NCBI RefSeq assembly: GCF_026001925.1
Contig: NZ_AP021869.1
Coordinates: forward strand, 186,001-250,000
Length of the DNA: 64,000 nucleotides
Reading direction: 5' to 3'
DNA from: Vibrio gangliei
GTDB lineage: Bacteria > Pseudomonadota > Gammaproteobacteria > Enterobacterales > Vibrionaceae
Shown here: piece after piece, positions 8,648 to 17,580 of the stretch
How the letters are laid out: each line of letters starts with the position of its first letter
Numbering within the stretch: the first letter of the stretch is position 1
Position numbers and translations under genes: made by a program
The notes under the pieces: generated by a model
The model's input: only the letters and a program-made list of their open reading frames with translations
Told to the model about the DNA's origin: nothing
Databases searched by the model: none

Positions 8648-9157
8648 ATGAATGAAAAAATCACGACCGCATTAGCCCCTATTACTGCATGGTGGCAAAG
8701 TATTTCAAGCCGAGAGCAACGCCTTGTCTTGGTGTGTCTTGGCCTGTTTGCGCTTGGTTTTGTGTACTGGGGAATTTGGCAACCACTCAACGCTCGTACC
8801 GAGCAGGCACAAATGCGCCTGAATAGTGAAAAGCAACTATTGAGTTGGGTTACTCATTCGGCTGATAACATCGTGACTTTACGCGCTCAAACGGGATCGC
8901 AAGGCGTACAACGTAATCAGCCCATGAATCAAGTGATTTCCTCGACCGCTTCACGCTACAAGGTCGAGTTGATCCGCATGCAACCGCGTGATGATATGCT
9001 GCAAGTTTGGGTGCAACCCTTACCATTCAATACCTTGATTAATTGGCTGGCGCAATTGCGTGACCAATATGGCTTGCAGGTGTTGTATCTCGATATTAAC
9101 CGTGCCGATCAATCCGGTATGGTGGATGTCAATCGACTGCAATTTACGCGAGGTTAA
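8648..9157 (+). CDS. gspM: Type II secretion platform protein GspM/EpsM
   Basis: Bitopic inner-membrane partner of GspL; 169 residues. It has a short cytoplasmic N-terminus (SSREQRLVLVC), one membrane helix (LGLFALGFVYWGIW) and a periplasmic ferredoxin-like domain ending near QVLYLDINRADQSGMVDVNR. The gene follows gspL by two bases. In the known system GspM stabilises GspL and the assembly platform. No anomalies are seen. Confidence 0.94.
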   Translation: MNEKITTALAPITAWWQSISSREQRLVLVCLGLFALGFVYWGIWQPLNARTEQAQMRLNSEKQLLSWVTHSADNIVTLRAQTGSQGVQRNQPMNQVISSTASRYKVELIRMQPRDDMLQVWVQPLPFNTLINWLAQLRDQYGLQVLYLDINRADQSGMVDVNRLQFTRG

Positions 9158-9162
9158 GGAGC

Positions 9163-9927
9163 GTGAAGTTGAAAGGTTTGAAATGGTATCTGAGTCTTTT
9201 TATCTTGGTGTTGTTGGCAAGTTTGGTGGCTCATATCCCTGCCGCTTGGGTGTATCAGCAACTACCTAAAACTCGTGGTATTGACGTCACGGGAATCTCA
9301 GGCACGATTTGGAATGGGCAATTGCAGCAATTGTCGGTGAATAGACAAAGTTATGGCGGTGTCTCTTGGCGCTGGCAACCGAGTTCGTTATTGAGTGCGA
9401 AACTGCAATATCAAGTGCGTTTTGGTCAAGGCAGTAGCGTGCGCTTAGCCGGGAAAGGGATCGTTGGCGTCGGACTTTCAGGTTTGTATGCGAAAGATGT
9501 GTTGGCTTCTGTACCCGTTGAGCAGGTGCTACGCTATATACCAATGCGAGCGCCGATTGAGTTAAAAGGTCAACTTGAGTTATCGTTAACCTCTCTTCAA
9601 TATGCGGCACCTTGGTGTGAGCAAGCCAGTGGTAGCTTAGCGTGGAGTGGCAGTGAAATCCTTTCACCCGTCGGGCAATTAACGCCGGGGCCTGTGATTG
9701 CCGACCTAACCTGCCAAGCTCAAAATATTGAAGTGAAAGGTAAGCAAAATAACGATCAAGTCAGCAGTGAGTTTACCGCCAGTTTGAATCAACAAGCTCG
9801 TTATCAATCGATGGCGTGGTTTAAGCCAGGCGCGAATTTCCCGCAATCGATGGCAGAACAGCTTAAGTGGTTAGGTAATCCTAATTCTCAAGGTCGTTAT
9901 CAATTCAGTTTTGCGGGTAAGCTGTAA
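9163..9927 (+). CDS. gspN: Type II secretion protein GspN/EpsN
   Basis: Last gene of the gsp operon; 254 residues. It begins with GTG, preceded by TAAGGAG only two bases after the gspM stop codon region. There is one N-terminal membrane anchor (YLSLFILVLLASLVAHIPA) and a large periplasmic beta-rich domain containing the GspN-type stretch DVTGISGTIWNGQ. GspN is not essential in all type II systems (family knowledge). No clear hairpin terminator follows before nudE. Confidence 0.92.
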   Translation: MKLKGLKWYLSLFILVLLASLVAHIPAAWVYQQLPKTRGIDVTGISGTIWNGQLQQLSVNRQSYGGVSWRWQPSSLLSAKLQYQVRFGQGSSVRLAGKGIVGVGLSGLYAKDVLASVPVEQVLRYIPMRAPIELKGQLELSLTSLQYAAPWCEQASGSLAWSGSEILSPVGQLTPGPVIADLTCQAQNIEVKGKQNNDQVSSEFTASLNQQARYQSMAWFKPGANFPQSMAEQLKWLGNPNSQGRYQFSFAGKL

Positions 9928-9996
9928 CTGGATTCGATGTAACTGAATTGAATGTTACCGGGCTCAAGACCCTAGGCTCGAGTTAGGAGAAACGAT

Positions 9997-10566
9997 ATGG
10001 CAAAACATCAACACCCTGAAATATTGTCAACCTCCGTGGTGGCAAAGTCGCGCCTGTTTGCAATTGAATCGCTAGAGCTTCGTTTCTCTAATGGTGAAGA
10101 ACGTACTTATGAGCGTATGAAACCGAGCAATCGTGGCAGTGTCATGAGTGTGCCAGTGACTGCCGATGGTGATTTGCTCCTGATTCGAGAATACTCTGCG
10201 GGTACTGAGCGTTATGAACTGGGTTTTCCTAAAGGCTTAATTGATCCGGGTGAAACCCCAGAACAAGCGGCGAACCGTGAGTTGAAAGAAGAGATTGGCA
10301 TGGGGGCAGAACATTTTGTTGCCTTAAAGCAAGTCGTGCTCGCGCCGTCTTATTTTTCTAGCCGAATGACATTATTTTTAGCCACAGGTTTGTATCCCGA
10401 ACGTTTACAGGGCGATGAGCCAGAAGAACTAGAAGTGATTCGTTGGCCTTTGCAGCAAGCAGAAGAGTTACTGACTCACATGGACTTTTGCGAAGCACGC
10501 AGTATCAGTGCGTTAATGTTGGCATTACGAGAATTAAAAGCACAAGGCTTATTAAAGGAAGCGTGA
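9997..10566 (+). CDS. nudE: ADP compounds hydrolase NudE (Nudix)
   Basis: Nudix hydrolase expected to cleave ADP-ribose, NADH and Ap3A-type compounds; 189 residues, as in E. coli NudE. The Nudix box is intact: G(x5)E(x7)REL(x)EE(x)G, seen as GLIDPGE ... RELKEEIG near residues 80-102. An AGGAG ribosome site precedes the ATG. cysQ follows after three bases, so the two form an operon. In E. coli nudE is likewise near nfuA, bioH and cysQ-type genes. Confidence 0.92.
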   Translation: MAKHQHPEILSTSVVAKSRLFAIESLELRFSNGEERTYERMKPSNRGSVMSVPVTADGDLLLIREYSAGTERYELGFPKGLIDPGETPEQAANRELKEEIGMGAEHFVALKQVVLAPSYFSSRMTLFLATGLYPERLQGDEPEELEVIRWPLQQAEELLTHMDFCEARSISALMLALRELKAQGLLKEA

Positions 10567-10569
10567 TTT

Positions 10570-11397
10570 ATGGCAATTTCAAGCGATCTTTCTCATCTTA
10601 TTCCGCAAGTCATTAGCATCGCCCGCGAAGCCGGTCAGCGCATCTTGGAAATCTATCACAATAAAGATTATCAAGAGTTCGTTAAAGACGATGATACTCC
10701 GGTGACCACTGCTGATTTGGCCGCGCATAAAATTATCATGCAAAGCCTAGCAGAGCTCACGCCGAATATCCCCATTCTGTCTGAAGAAGATGCCGATATT
10801 AGCCTAAAGAAACGGTCTCAGTGGAATCGTTACTGGCTGGTGGATCCGCTTGATGGCACGCAAGAGTTTATTGCACGCAGTGGGGATTTTGCCACTGTGA
10901 TTGCGCTGATTGAGAATAATCATCCTGTGATGGGCGTGGTCTATGCCCCCGTTTCGGGCGTCACGTATTTTGCTTATAAAGGTAAGGGGGCGTGGAAAAT
11001 TCCGGAAATGGATGACAGCATTCGTATTCACACCTTAAAACATGATAGTGACGATCAGTCGATTGCGATTGCCATCAGCCGTCGTCAAAACATCAATAAG
11101 ATCACCGAAAAGCTGTCACCAGCACGTAACTATGAGCTGGTTCCACTTGGCTCAGCGGCGCTCAAAGCTTGTTTAGTGGCGGAAGGTGCAGTGGATTGTT
11201 ATATCCGTTTGGGCCCAACCGGAGAATGGGACACCGCCGCGACACAGTGTATTGTCGAGGAAGCCGGAGGCCGTATTCTCAGCACTCAACTTGAACCACT
11301 TTCTTATAACGAGCGAGATACGTTACAAAATCCAAACTTTATTGTGCTTGGCGATGAAGGGATAGGTTGGGAGAAGATACTGACGCAAGCGATGTAA
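10570..11397 (+). CDS. cysQ: 3'(2'),5'-bisphosphate nucleotidase CysQ
   Basis: Magnesium-dependent phosphatase of the inositol monophosphatase fold that hydrolyses 3'-phosphoadenosine 5'-phosphate from sulfate assimilation; 275 residues. The metal-binding motifs are visible: EED near residues 72-74, DPLDGTQEFI near 95-104, and the C-terminal WDTAA motif near 220. It is co-transcribed with nudE. A strong symmetric hairpin terminator (11450-11488) lies between it and the convergent nfuA. Confidence 0.94.
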   Translation: MAISSDLSHLIPQVISIAREAGQRILEIYHNKDYQEFVKDDDTPVTTADLAAHKIIMQSLAELTPNIPILSEEDADISLKKRSQWNRYWLVDPLDGTQEFIARSGDFATVIALIENNHPVMGVVYAPVSGVTYFAYKGKGAWKIPEMDDSIRIHTLKHDSDDQSIAIAISRRQNINKITEKLSPARNYELVPLGSAALKACLVAEGAVDCYIRLGPTGEWDTAATQCIVEEAGGRILSTQLEPLSYNERDTLQNPNFIVLGDEGIGWEKILTQAM

Positions 11398-11410
11398 GTG
11401 AAGTCGAAGC

Positions 11411-11452
11411 GAGAGCTCGTATTTCGGGCGCTTCGCTACTCGTGATTCGAAA
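11411..11452 (-). repeat. Family A arm, left partner
   Basis: The sequence AGAGCTCGTATTTCGGGCGC then TTCGCTACTCGTGATTCGAA is a family A arm. Its inverted partner is at 11501-11541. The two arms flank the terminator hairpin at 11450-11488, giving one large nested inverted repeat between cysQ and nfuA. Confidence 0.8.
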
Positions 11453-11488
11453 AAAGCCAGAGCGATAATATTATCGATCTGGCTTTTT
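11450..11488. terminator. Bidirectional intrinsic terminator between cysQ and nfuA
   Basis: A-rich and T-rich ends flank a long stem: AAAAAGCCAGA pairs with TCTGGCTTTTT, and the inner CGATAA/TTATCG extends the pairing with a single G/A mismatch. It reads as a terminator in both directions and so serves the convergent genes cysQ and nfuA. Confidence 0.9.
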
Positions 11489-11500
11489 ATTGAACATGAA

Positions 11501-11541
11501 AGTCGAGCTACGAGTGCGAAGCATCCGAGCTCCAAGCATCG
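11501..11541 (+). repeat. Family A arm, right partner
   Basis: AGTCGAGCTACGAGTGCGAA then GCATCCGAGCTCCAAGCATC is a degenerate family A arm, inverted relative to 11411-11452. It ends three bases before the nfuA stop codon region. Confidence 0.65.
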
Positions 11542-11544
11542 TGA

Positions 11545-12132
11545 TTACATATAAGAATGCTCACCGGCTTGGTGTTCAGTTGAATCGCGTACGGCGGTTA
11601 GCTCACCTGGGAACTGATCAATCAATTGCTTTTCGATGCCTTCTTTTAGCGTGACATCCACCATTGAACAGCCGTTACAGCCGCCGCCGAATTGAACTAG
11701 AGCCACACCGTCATCAGAAATACTGATTAGGCTAACATGGCCACCATGACTGGCTAGCTGTGGGTTCACTTGAGTTTGGATCGCGTATTCAACACGGGCC
11801 ATTAATGGCGCATCATCATCCAATTTACGCATTTTGGCGTTGGGTGCTTTTAGCGTCAGTTGTGAGCCCATTTTATCGGTAACGAAATCAATCTCAGCGT
11901 CTTCTAGGAAAGGCAGGCTTAATTCATCAACATAAGCGTTAAAGCCCTTAAATTCGAAAACGGTATCTGAGGCTTCCACTGATTCCGGTGGGCAGTAAGA
12001 CACGCCACACTCTGCGTTAGGTGTACCAGGATTAACCACAAACACGCGAATATGTGTTTCATTAGATTGTTGTTCAAGCAATTTTGCAAAGTGTGCTTGA
12101 GCACTTTCTGTAATAGTAATTGTATCTGACAC
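11545..12132 (-). CDS. nfuA: Fe-S biogenesis protein NfuA
   Basis: Iron-sulfur cluster carrier that delivers 4Fe-4S clusters to target enzymes; 195 residues. The N-terminal half is a degenerate A-type (HesB/IscA-like) domain that keeps only part of the usual cysteines (ECGVSYCP). The C-terminal Nfu domain has the cluster-binding CxxC in [20 protein letters not shown] near residues 148-160. Length and domain order match E. coli NfuA. It is transcribed toward cysQ, with a shared terminator. Confidence 0.95.
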   Translation of the reverse strand: MSDTITITESAQAHFAKLLEQQSNETHIRVFVVNPGTPNAECGVSYCPPESVEASDTVFEFKGFNAYVDELSLPFLEDAEIDFVTDKMGSQLTLKAPNAKMRKLDDDAPLMARVEYAIQTQVNPQLASHGGHVSLISISDDGVALVQFGGGCNGCSMVDVTLKEGIEKQLIDQFPGELTAVRDSTEHQAGEHSYM

Positions 12133-12217
12133 GACTAATACCTGACTATTTTAGTGGGCTTTTAAGCTATTTTACTCCTGTTATTGCTCAGATCCAAACC
12201 AATTTACGGAATCCTGC

Positions 12218-12928
12218 TTATTTAGGTGATGGGGTGCGCGATAAACAGTACACATCAATGTGTTTCACTCCGGCTTTACGCAAGGCTTGGCAAATTGGCT
12301 TTATGGTGGCACCGGTCGTGACGACATCGTCCACCAAAGCCACATGGTCATGTTTGGGTGGTTGAACGAGTTGGAAGGCATGACGGGTATTGCGTAACCG
12401 CTGTTTTTTATCGAGCCCTTTTTGTTGTGGGGTGGCGATCACTCGTCGCAATATTTCATGGTTTACACAATAGGATTTGTTTTGTTTGCGCCAAGTTCGA
12501 GCCAATTGCTCTGCCAACTCACTACTTTGATTAAAACCACGTCTCCACATTCTGCGCCAATGCAAAGGCACTGGAATCAATTCTGGCGCTGGATTTTCAA
12601 TCTTATCCGCTAACAAAGGCGCAAGATCCGCGGCTAGCCAAAATTGACGCTGGTATTTTAACTGCTGAATATATTCTTTCAGTGGCGCTTTATAATCGTT
12701 GATGCAATACAAACGATCCCAAGGTGGTGGCTCTGAGAGGCATTGGCCGCATTGTGCAACCGTATGTAGTGTCGTCAGGCCACAATCTTGGCAACGAGGT
12801 GCGGATGACGTGAGTCGCTCAACACAAGTGTCGCACCATAACGAATGTCGCGGTATCTCGGAGAGGGTTAAGCGACATAAATGGCATTGCCGAGGTAGCC
12901 AAGCCAATAGGGATTGTAGTAATTTCAT
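12218..12928 (-). CDS. ComF/GntX family phosphoribosyltransferase-like protein
   Basis: ComF-family protein of 236 residues. The N-terminus has paired cysteines (CHLC, CDTC, CQDC, CGQC) typical of the family's zinc-binding double-zinc-ribbon region. The C-terminus has the phosphoribosyltransferase motif VALVDDVVTTGATI. Relatives include B. subtilis ComFC and E. coli GntX (YhgH), implicated in use of external DNA, but the biochemical role is unsettled. It lies between nfuA and the divergent bioH, the same neighbourhood as gntX in E. coli. In naturally competent vibrios the homologue is part of the competence gene set (recalled). Confidence 0.88.
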   Translation of the reverse strand: MKLLQSLLAWLPRQCHLCRLTLSEIPRHSLWCDTCVERLTSSAPRCQDCGLTTLHTVAQCGQCLSEPPPWDRLYCINDYKAPLKEYIQQLKYQRQFWLAADLAPLLADKIENPAPELIPVPLHWRRMWRRGFNQSSELAEQLARTWRKQNKSYCVNHEILRRVIATPQQKGLDKKQRLRNTRHAFQLVQPPKHDHVALVDDVVTTGATIKPICQALRKAGVKHIDVYCLSRTPSPK

Positions 12929-13011
12929 TTCTTATCGTTTAATAAAATAAAGCAGTGACTCATGATTCATTCAAAAGTCACGCTTTAAGTATGAAATTAG
13001 TAGGAAAAGGT

Positions 13012-13806
13012 ATGACATCGCTGCAAACAAACAAGCTGCACTGGCAAACCCAAGGAGAAGGGCAAGATTTAGTATTGATTCATGGCTGGGGAATGAATGG
13101 CGCAGTGTGGCAGCAGACGATGGATTCACTGGCTCAGTCGTTTTGTGTGCACAGTGTTGATTTGCCCGGCTATGGGTTAAGTCATCAGGCGAGCGCCAGT
13201 GATTTAGAGGATATGTGTCAGCAAGTATTAGCTCAAGCGCCAGATAAGGCGGTGTATGTCGGTTGGTCGTTAGGCGGTCTGGTGGCGACCAATATTGCAG
13301 TGACACACCCTGCGCGAGTGGAGCGCTTGATTACCGTGGCTAGCTCACCAAAATTTGCCGCAGAGAAAGGTTGGCGTGGCATTCAGCCTCAAGTACTCAG
13401 TGATTTCACCTCACAGTTGACCAATAATTTCCAGAAAACCATTGAAGGCTTTATGACGCTGCAAGCCATGGGCAGCCCATCGGCAAGGCAAGATGTCAAA
13501 GCGATTAAGCAGCAAGTTTTTTCCCGCCCTATGCCCAATCCCGAAGCACTTGCGCTTGGATTGGATATTCTAGCCCAGGTCGATTTACGCCCAGTGTTGG
13601 CGGATATACAAGTGCCGTTTTTGCGTTTATACGGCCGCTTAGATGGGTTAGTGCCAAAGAAAGTCGAGCAAGATGTGTCGCACCTTGCCCCGAACAGTCA
13701 ATGCCATGTATTCGAAAGCTCGTCTCATGCGCCATTTATGACCGAGCATGAGGCGTTTTGTCGGATGGTTGAGGAGTTTGTGGGTGGAACGGTTAAGAGT
13801 GGTTAA
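13012..13806 (+). CDS. bioH: Pimeloyl-ACP methyl ester carboxylesterase BioH
   Basis: Alpha/beta hydrolase that frees pimeloyl-ACP from its methyl ester in biotin synthesis. The catalytic elements are present: oxyanion region HGWGMNG, nucleophile elbow GWSLGG, acid in YGRLDGLVP, and histidine in SSHAPF. The ATG at 13012 is chosen because AGGA lies six bases upstream and it gives 264 residues with the family-typical N-terminus (NKLHWQTQGEGQDLVLIHGW). Upstream in-frame starts at 12955 (GTG) and 12991 (ATG) lack a ribosome site. The gene is divergent from comF and convergent with glpR across a repeat block. Confidence 0.93.
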   Translation: MTSLQTNKLHWQTQGEGQDLVLIHGWGMNGAVWQQTMDSLAQSFCVHSVDLPGYGLSHQASASDLEDMCQQVLAQAPDKAVYVGWSLGGLVATNIAVTHPARVERLITVASSPKFAAEKGWRGIQPQVLSDFTSQLTNNFQKTIEGFMTLQAMGSPSARQDVKAIKQQVFSRPMPNPEALALGLDILAQVDLRPVLADIQVPFLRLYGRLDGLVPKKVEQDVSHLAPNSQCHVFESSSHAPFMTEHEAFCRMVEEFVGGTVKSG

Positions 13807-13807
13807 C

Positions 13808-13980
13808 GTTACTCGAAAGCTCGGTCGTTTCACTTTTCGTGGCTCGAAAAAGCGAAAAGACTGTTGCGAGGTGCGAGAACGCTTCGCTTCGTGTTGCGAG
13901 AAAAGGCTTTCCACTTAACACGCAAGCGCTCCTATCTTTTCCAAGTAACGAGCAGCGTAGCGCCCGAAACCCGAGTACCG
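13808..13980. repeat. Composite family A repeat, inverted arms
   Basis: The left arm begins TTACTCGAAAGCTCGGTCG and the right arm ends GCGCCCGAAACCCGAGTACC; they are imperfect inverted repeats of about 45 bases. Between them is a second module containing GAGAACGCTTCGCTTCGTGT, whose core also recurs elsewhere (for example near 38392). The block fills the gap between the convergent bioH and glpR and could fold as a large stem in either transcript. Confidence 0.88.
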
Positions 13981-13990
13981 TAATCGGCTT

Positions 13991-14752
13991 TTAAACCACC
14001 TCGATCTTTATCCCTTGCTGCTTAATCAAGCTCGCCATTTCTTTTGGTGGTGCTTGGTTGGTGACAATCAAATCGACATCATCAATTTTGCCTAAGTTTA
14101 CCATCGCATTGCGGCCAAACTTCGAATGATCAATGGGAAGAAACACTGCGCGGCTGTTTTCAATAATGGCACGTTTGACTCGCACTTCGTGGTAATCGAA
14201 GTCGAGTAGTGAACCATCAAAATCGACGCCACTGATGCCTAAAATGCCGAAATCTAAACGAAATTGAGAGATGAAATCGAGCGTGGCTTCACCGGTCACG
14301 CCGCCATCTTTATTGCGTACTTCACCGCCCGCCAAAATCACTTTAAATTCCGGCTTACTCATTAAAATGATGGCAGCATTAATGTTGTTGGTGACGATTC
14401 GAAGTTGCTGGTGGCTTTCTAATAACGCTTTTGCCACGGTTTCAGGAGTCGTGCCAATATCAATAAATAAGGTTGAACCGTCAGGAATATGCTTCACCAA
14501 AGCACGAGCAATCTTATTCTTCTCGTTTTGGTTCATGACTTTACGGTCGCTATAAGGCGAGTTTTCAGCGCTGGTTGCCAGCGTGGCGCCACCATGATTA
14601 CGGCGGATTTTGTTGGCATCGGCAAGCTCATTAAGATCACGACGAATGGTTTGTGGGCTGACGTCAAACATCTCAACCAAATCATCGGTACTGACATAGC
14701 CTTGTGCTTTGACTATCTCAATAATTTTCGCATGCCTTTCACTTGCTCTCAC
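13991..14752 (-). CDS. glpR: Glycerol-3-phosphate regulon repressor GlpR (DeoR family)
   Basis: DeoR-type repressor that leaves its operators when glycerol-3-phosphate binds. The N-terminal winged helix is clear (RHAKIIEIVKAQGYVSTDDL, then VSPQTIRRDLNEL), followed by the sugar-phosphate sensor domain. The GTG at 14752 is the likely start: it follows AGGGA by seven bases and gives 253 residues beginning (M)RASERHAK, the usual GlpR N-terminus. A longer reading with 29 extra residues is possible but unsupported. It lies 108 bases downstream of glpD on the same strand, so glpD-glpR are probably co-transcribed. Candidate operators are in the glpD-glpF gap. Confidence 0.95.
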   Translation of the reverse strand: MRASERHAKIIEIVKAQGYVSTDDLVEMFDVSPQTIRRDLNELADANKIRRNHGGATLATSAENSPYSDRKVMNQNEKNKIARALVKHIPDGSTLFIDIGTTPETVAKALLESHQQLRIVTNNINAAIILMSKPEFKVILAGGEVRNKDGGVTGEATLDFISQFRLDFGILGISGVDFDGSLLDFDYHEVRVKRAIIENSRAVFLPIDHSKFGRNAMVNLGKIDDVDLIVTNQAPPKEMASLIKQQGIKIEVV

Positions 14753-14860
14753 GTTACTTTCCCTTTTTTCGCTAACAACCAGAAAGAGTGTACGTGATTT
14801 GCATAATGAAAGGCAATGTATCCACGAATTAGCCCACAATAAATGCTCAAATCGTTATAT

Positions 14861-16423
14861 TTATCCCACCTTTTGAGTGTTATCGAACGTTTTGTTTTGA
14901 GCGTTTTGCGACTTTGATTCGATATAATCATTCACTAGCGCCTGTTCCACTTGGCTAAGCACAATACCTAGCTTGGTGCGACGCCATAAAATATCGTCAC
15001 TGGTGTAGGCGTATTCATGTTGGATTAAGTAATCGATCTCACATTGATAGACACCTTGAGCAAAGCGTTGTCCCATATCTCTTTCGTCCTCAATACCTTG
15101 CAGCATGCGTTGTGTATTCACCCCATATTGATGACAGTAACGACGAATGGTTTTATCAGTAAGCCAAGGGCATTGCTGGCGTAATTTCATCGCTAATAAA
15201 TTTTCATCATAGCCTTCGCCACCCGGCAAGATAGAACCCGCGGTCCAAGCATTACCCATTTGTGGGAAGAAAGGCGCAAGTTGTTTCATGGCCGATTCCG
15301 CGAGCTTACGATAGGTCGTTAACTTACCACCAAAAATGGACAGTAATGGCGCTTCTTCCCCTTCCTGTTCAAGCGATAAGGTGTAATCACGCGTGATGGC
15401 TTGTGGAGAGTCGGATTCATCATCACACAATGGACGAACGCCACTGTAAGTCGAGACGATATCTTGGCGTGCGATCTGGTGAATGAAATGCTGGTTCACA
15501 ACCTTAATCAAGTAGTCAATCTCGGCATCATCAATGGCGACTTTTCTTGGATCGCCTTGGTATTCAACATCGGTGGTACCAATCAGCGAGTAGTCTTCCA
15601 GGTAGGGTATCACAAACACAATGCGTTGATCGTCGTTTTGCAGAATATACGCCTGCTCTTCCTGGTGGATCTTCGGCACAATAATATGTGAACCTTTGAT
15701 CAAGCGGATCCCATAAGGTGATTGAGCGTTCATGTTATCGGTAATAAAACTGCGCACCCAAGGACCGGTGGCATTGACTAAAGCGTGGCATTGACGTTCA
15801 AAGCGCGTGTTAGTGCGCTTATCCAATAGGGATACCTGCCAGATATCACCAATGCGTTCCGCTTTTTCAACCACACAATAGTTCTTGATTTCGGCACCTT
15901 GCTGCTCTGCTTGCTGAATATTGAGCAAGACCAACCGGGCGTCATCCACCCAGCAGTCTGAATATTCAAAGCCTTTAACCATTTCTTCTTTTAAGACATT
16001 GGTTTGGCGGAAATCGACGCCATGGCTTCCTTTCAAAGTTTCATTTTTTGCAAATAAGCCGCGTTTACCGAGATGATCGTAAAGGAATAAACCGGCACGG
16101 ATCATCCATGCTGGGCGTAAAAATGGGCGATGAGGCAGACGAAAACGCATTGGTTTCGCGATATGCGGTGCTTTTTTGAGTAACACTTCACGCTCAGCCA
16201 GTGATTCTGACACTAAGCGAAACTCATAATGCTCAAGATAACGCAGACCACCGTGGATAAGCTTTGAGCTTGCTGATGAGGTAGCGGAAGCAAAATCGTT
16301 CGCTTCATAGAGGGCTACGTTTAATCCTCGGCCAGAAGCATCCGCTGCGATACCGGCACCATTGATCCCGCCACCCACGACGATGAGATCTAACACCTCA
16401 TTTACATTTTCTTTCTTTGTCAT
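14861..16423 (-). CDS. glpD: Aerobic glycerol-3-phosphate dehydrogenase GlpD
   Basis: FAD-dependent, membrane-associated dehydrogenase that oxidises sn-glycerol-3-phosphate to dihydroxyacetone phosphate and passes electrons to quinone; 520 residues. The FAD-binding dinucleotide fold is at the N-terminus (VVGGGINGAGIAADASGRG), followed by the family stretch SASSKLIHGGLRYLEHYEFR. The C-terminal domain is complete. An AGG ribosome site lies before the ATG. It is divergent from glpF-glpK and upstream of glpR. All genes needed for glycerol uptake and aerobic use are therefore in this one block. Confidence 0.97.
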   Translation of the reverse strand: MTKKENVNEVLDLIVVGGGINGAGIAADASGRGLNVALYEANDFASATSSASSKLIHGGLRYLEHYEFRLVSESLAEREVLLKKAPHIAKPMRFRLPHRPFLRPAWMIRAGLFLYDHLGKRGLFAKNETLKGSHGVDFRQTNVLKEEMVKGFEYSDCWVDDARLVLLNIQQAEQQGAEIKNYCVVEKAERIGDIWQVSLLDKRTNTRFERQCHALVNATGPWVRSFITDNMNAQSPYGIRLIKGSHIIVPKIHQEEQAYILQNDDQRIVFVIPYLEDYSLIGTTDVEYQGDPRKVAIDDAEIDYLIKVVNQHFIHQIARQDIVSTYSGVRPLCDDESDSPQAITRDYTLSLEQEGEEAPLLSIFGGKLTTYRKLAESAMKQLAPFFPQMGNAWTAGSILPGGEGYDENLLAMKLRQQCPWLTDKTIRRYCHQYGVNTQRMLQGIEDERDMGQRFAQGVYQCEIDYLIQHEYAYTSDDILWRRTKLGIVLSQVEQALVNDYIESKSQNAQNKTFDNTQKVG

Positions 16424-16699
16424 CTTAACCTCGGTTCGAATTTATCAATAAAATGTTCGTTCGAGCATTTTTGTTATAATTTACCGAAAATAAATAAACT
16501 GTCTAGATCATATTTATGTTCTTTTTTGTTTTTATGTTTATTTTTATTGCTCGAATAGTTAAAAATTTGAGCGTACGCACATTTGTGATTATTGTTTGTT
16601 TACATATTTGTTACATGTTGTAGCTTTCAGTTCGAATTATTCCAATAACTAGGATCTTTTTAGAAGTAGATCTGCCAATAACTAAAAATAGGTCGTCAA
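16424..16699. promoter_or_regulatory. Divergent glpD/glpF control region
   Basis: This AT-rich spacer of 276 bases must hold the promoters of both glp transcripts. It contains one good GlpR-type palindrome (16453-16468) and several TTCGAA-type half sites: near 16435 (GGTTCGAATTT), 16549 (GCTCGAATAG) and 16630 (AGTTCGAATT). Repeated half sites of this kind fit a multi-operator DeoR-type repressor. A CRP-like left half (TTTGTGA near 16583) is present without a convincing right half, so catabolite control cannot be claimed. The region lacks family A or B repeats. Confidence 0.65.
16453..16468. promoter_or_regulatory. Candidate GlpR operator
   Basis: ATGTTCGTTCGAGCAT is an imperfect palindrome (12 of 16 positions symmetric) and resembles the known E. 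coli GlpR site, built on ATGTTCG half sites. It is 30 bases upstream of the glpD start, between the divergent glpD and glpF. The assignment rests on resemblance plus the presence of glpR next door. Confidence 0.65.
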
Positions 16700-17551
16700 A
16701 TGTCTACAACAAATAAAAATCAATTACTCGGAGAGTGTTTGTCGGAATTTATCGGTACAGGGTTACTGATCTTTTTCGGGGTAGGGTGTGTTGCTGCTCT
16801 AGTGCTAACTGGAGCCAGCTTTGGACAATGGGAAATCAGTATCATCTGGGGGATAGGGGTTGCTGTGGCTATTTATTGCGCGGGTGGGGTGTCCGGCGCA
16901 CATTTGAACCCTGCGGTAACCATTGCTCTCACCTTATTTCATGGCTTTGATAAAAGAAAAGTCATTCCTTATATTGGTGCGCAATTGCTCGGTGCGTTCA
17001 GTTCTGCTGCTTTAGTGTACGCTTTATACAGCAATCTCTTTACTCAATATGAAACGCTTCACTCTATGGTGCGTGGATCACAGGATAGCCTGGCATTAGC
17101 TGGTATTTTCTCAACCTACCCAAATCCCGCTTTAAGTTTTGGCGGTGCTTTTGCGGTGGAATTTGTCATTACGGCAGTATTGATGTTTGTGATTTTAGCG
17201 CTGGGTGATGATAGAAATGGCGCACCAAACGGAGCCGTCACACCTTTATTAGTTGGGCTATTAATTGCAGTAATCGGTGGTTCTCTTGGTCCATTGACTG
17301 GCTTTGCGATGAACCCTGCGCGTGATTTTGGACCGAAGTTTTTTGCTTACCTGGCTGGCTGGGGCGATATGGCGTTAACTGGTGGCAAAGATATTCCGTA
17401 CTTTATTGTGCCGATTGCTGCTCCTATTCTCGGCGCCTGTTTCGGTGGTTGGTTATATCCAAAAGTCATTGGTGCCTATCTAGCAGAAGTGGATCAACAG
17501 CCAAATGATCCGGCAGAGAATGCACCACAAGTTTCAACTAATAACGCATAA
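16700..17551 (+). CDS. glpF: Glycerol uptake facilitator GlpF (aquaglyceroporin)
   Basis: Inner-membrane MIP-family channel for glycerol; 283 residues. Both half-membrane NPA motifs are intact (HLNPAVTIAL and GFAMNPARDFGP). The Asp following the second NPAR is the hallmark of glycerol-conducting aquaglyceroporins as opposed to water-only aquaporins. Six membrane spans can be traced. It lies 29 bases before glpK, in the standard glpFK operon order. Confidence 0.96.
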   Translation: MSTTNKNQLLGECLSEFIGTGLLIFFGVGCVAALVLTGASFGQWEISIIWGIGVAVAIYCAGGVSGAHLNPAVTIALTLFHGFDKRKVIPYIGAQLLGAFSSAALVYALYSNLFTQYETLHSMVRGSQDSLALAGIFSTYPNPALSFGGAFAVEFVITAVLMFVILALGDDRNGAPNGAVTPLLVGLLIAVIGGSLGPLTGFAMNPARDFGPKFFAYLAGWGDMALTGGKDIPYFIVPIAAPILGACFGGWLYPKVIGAYLAEVDQQPNDPAENAPQVSTNNA

Positions 17552-17580
17552 CAACATCACGATATAAATAGGAAAATAAC

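Noticed and set aside
16583-16606. A CRP site upstream of glpF
   Set aside because: Only the left half TGTGA is convincing; the right half lacks TCACA.
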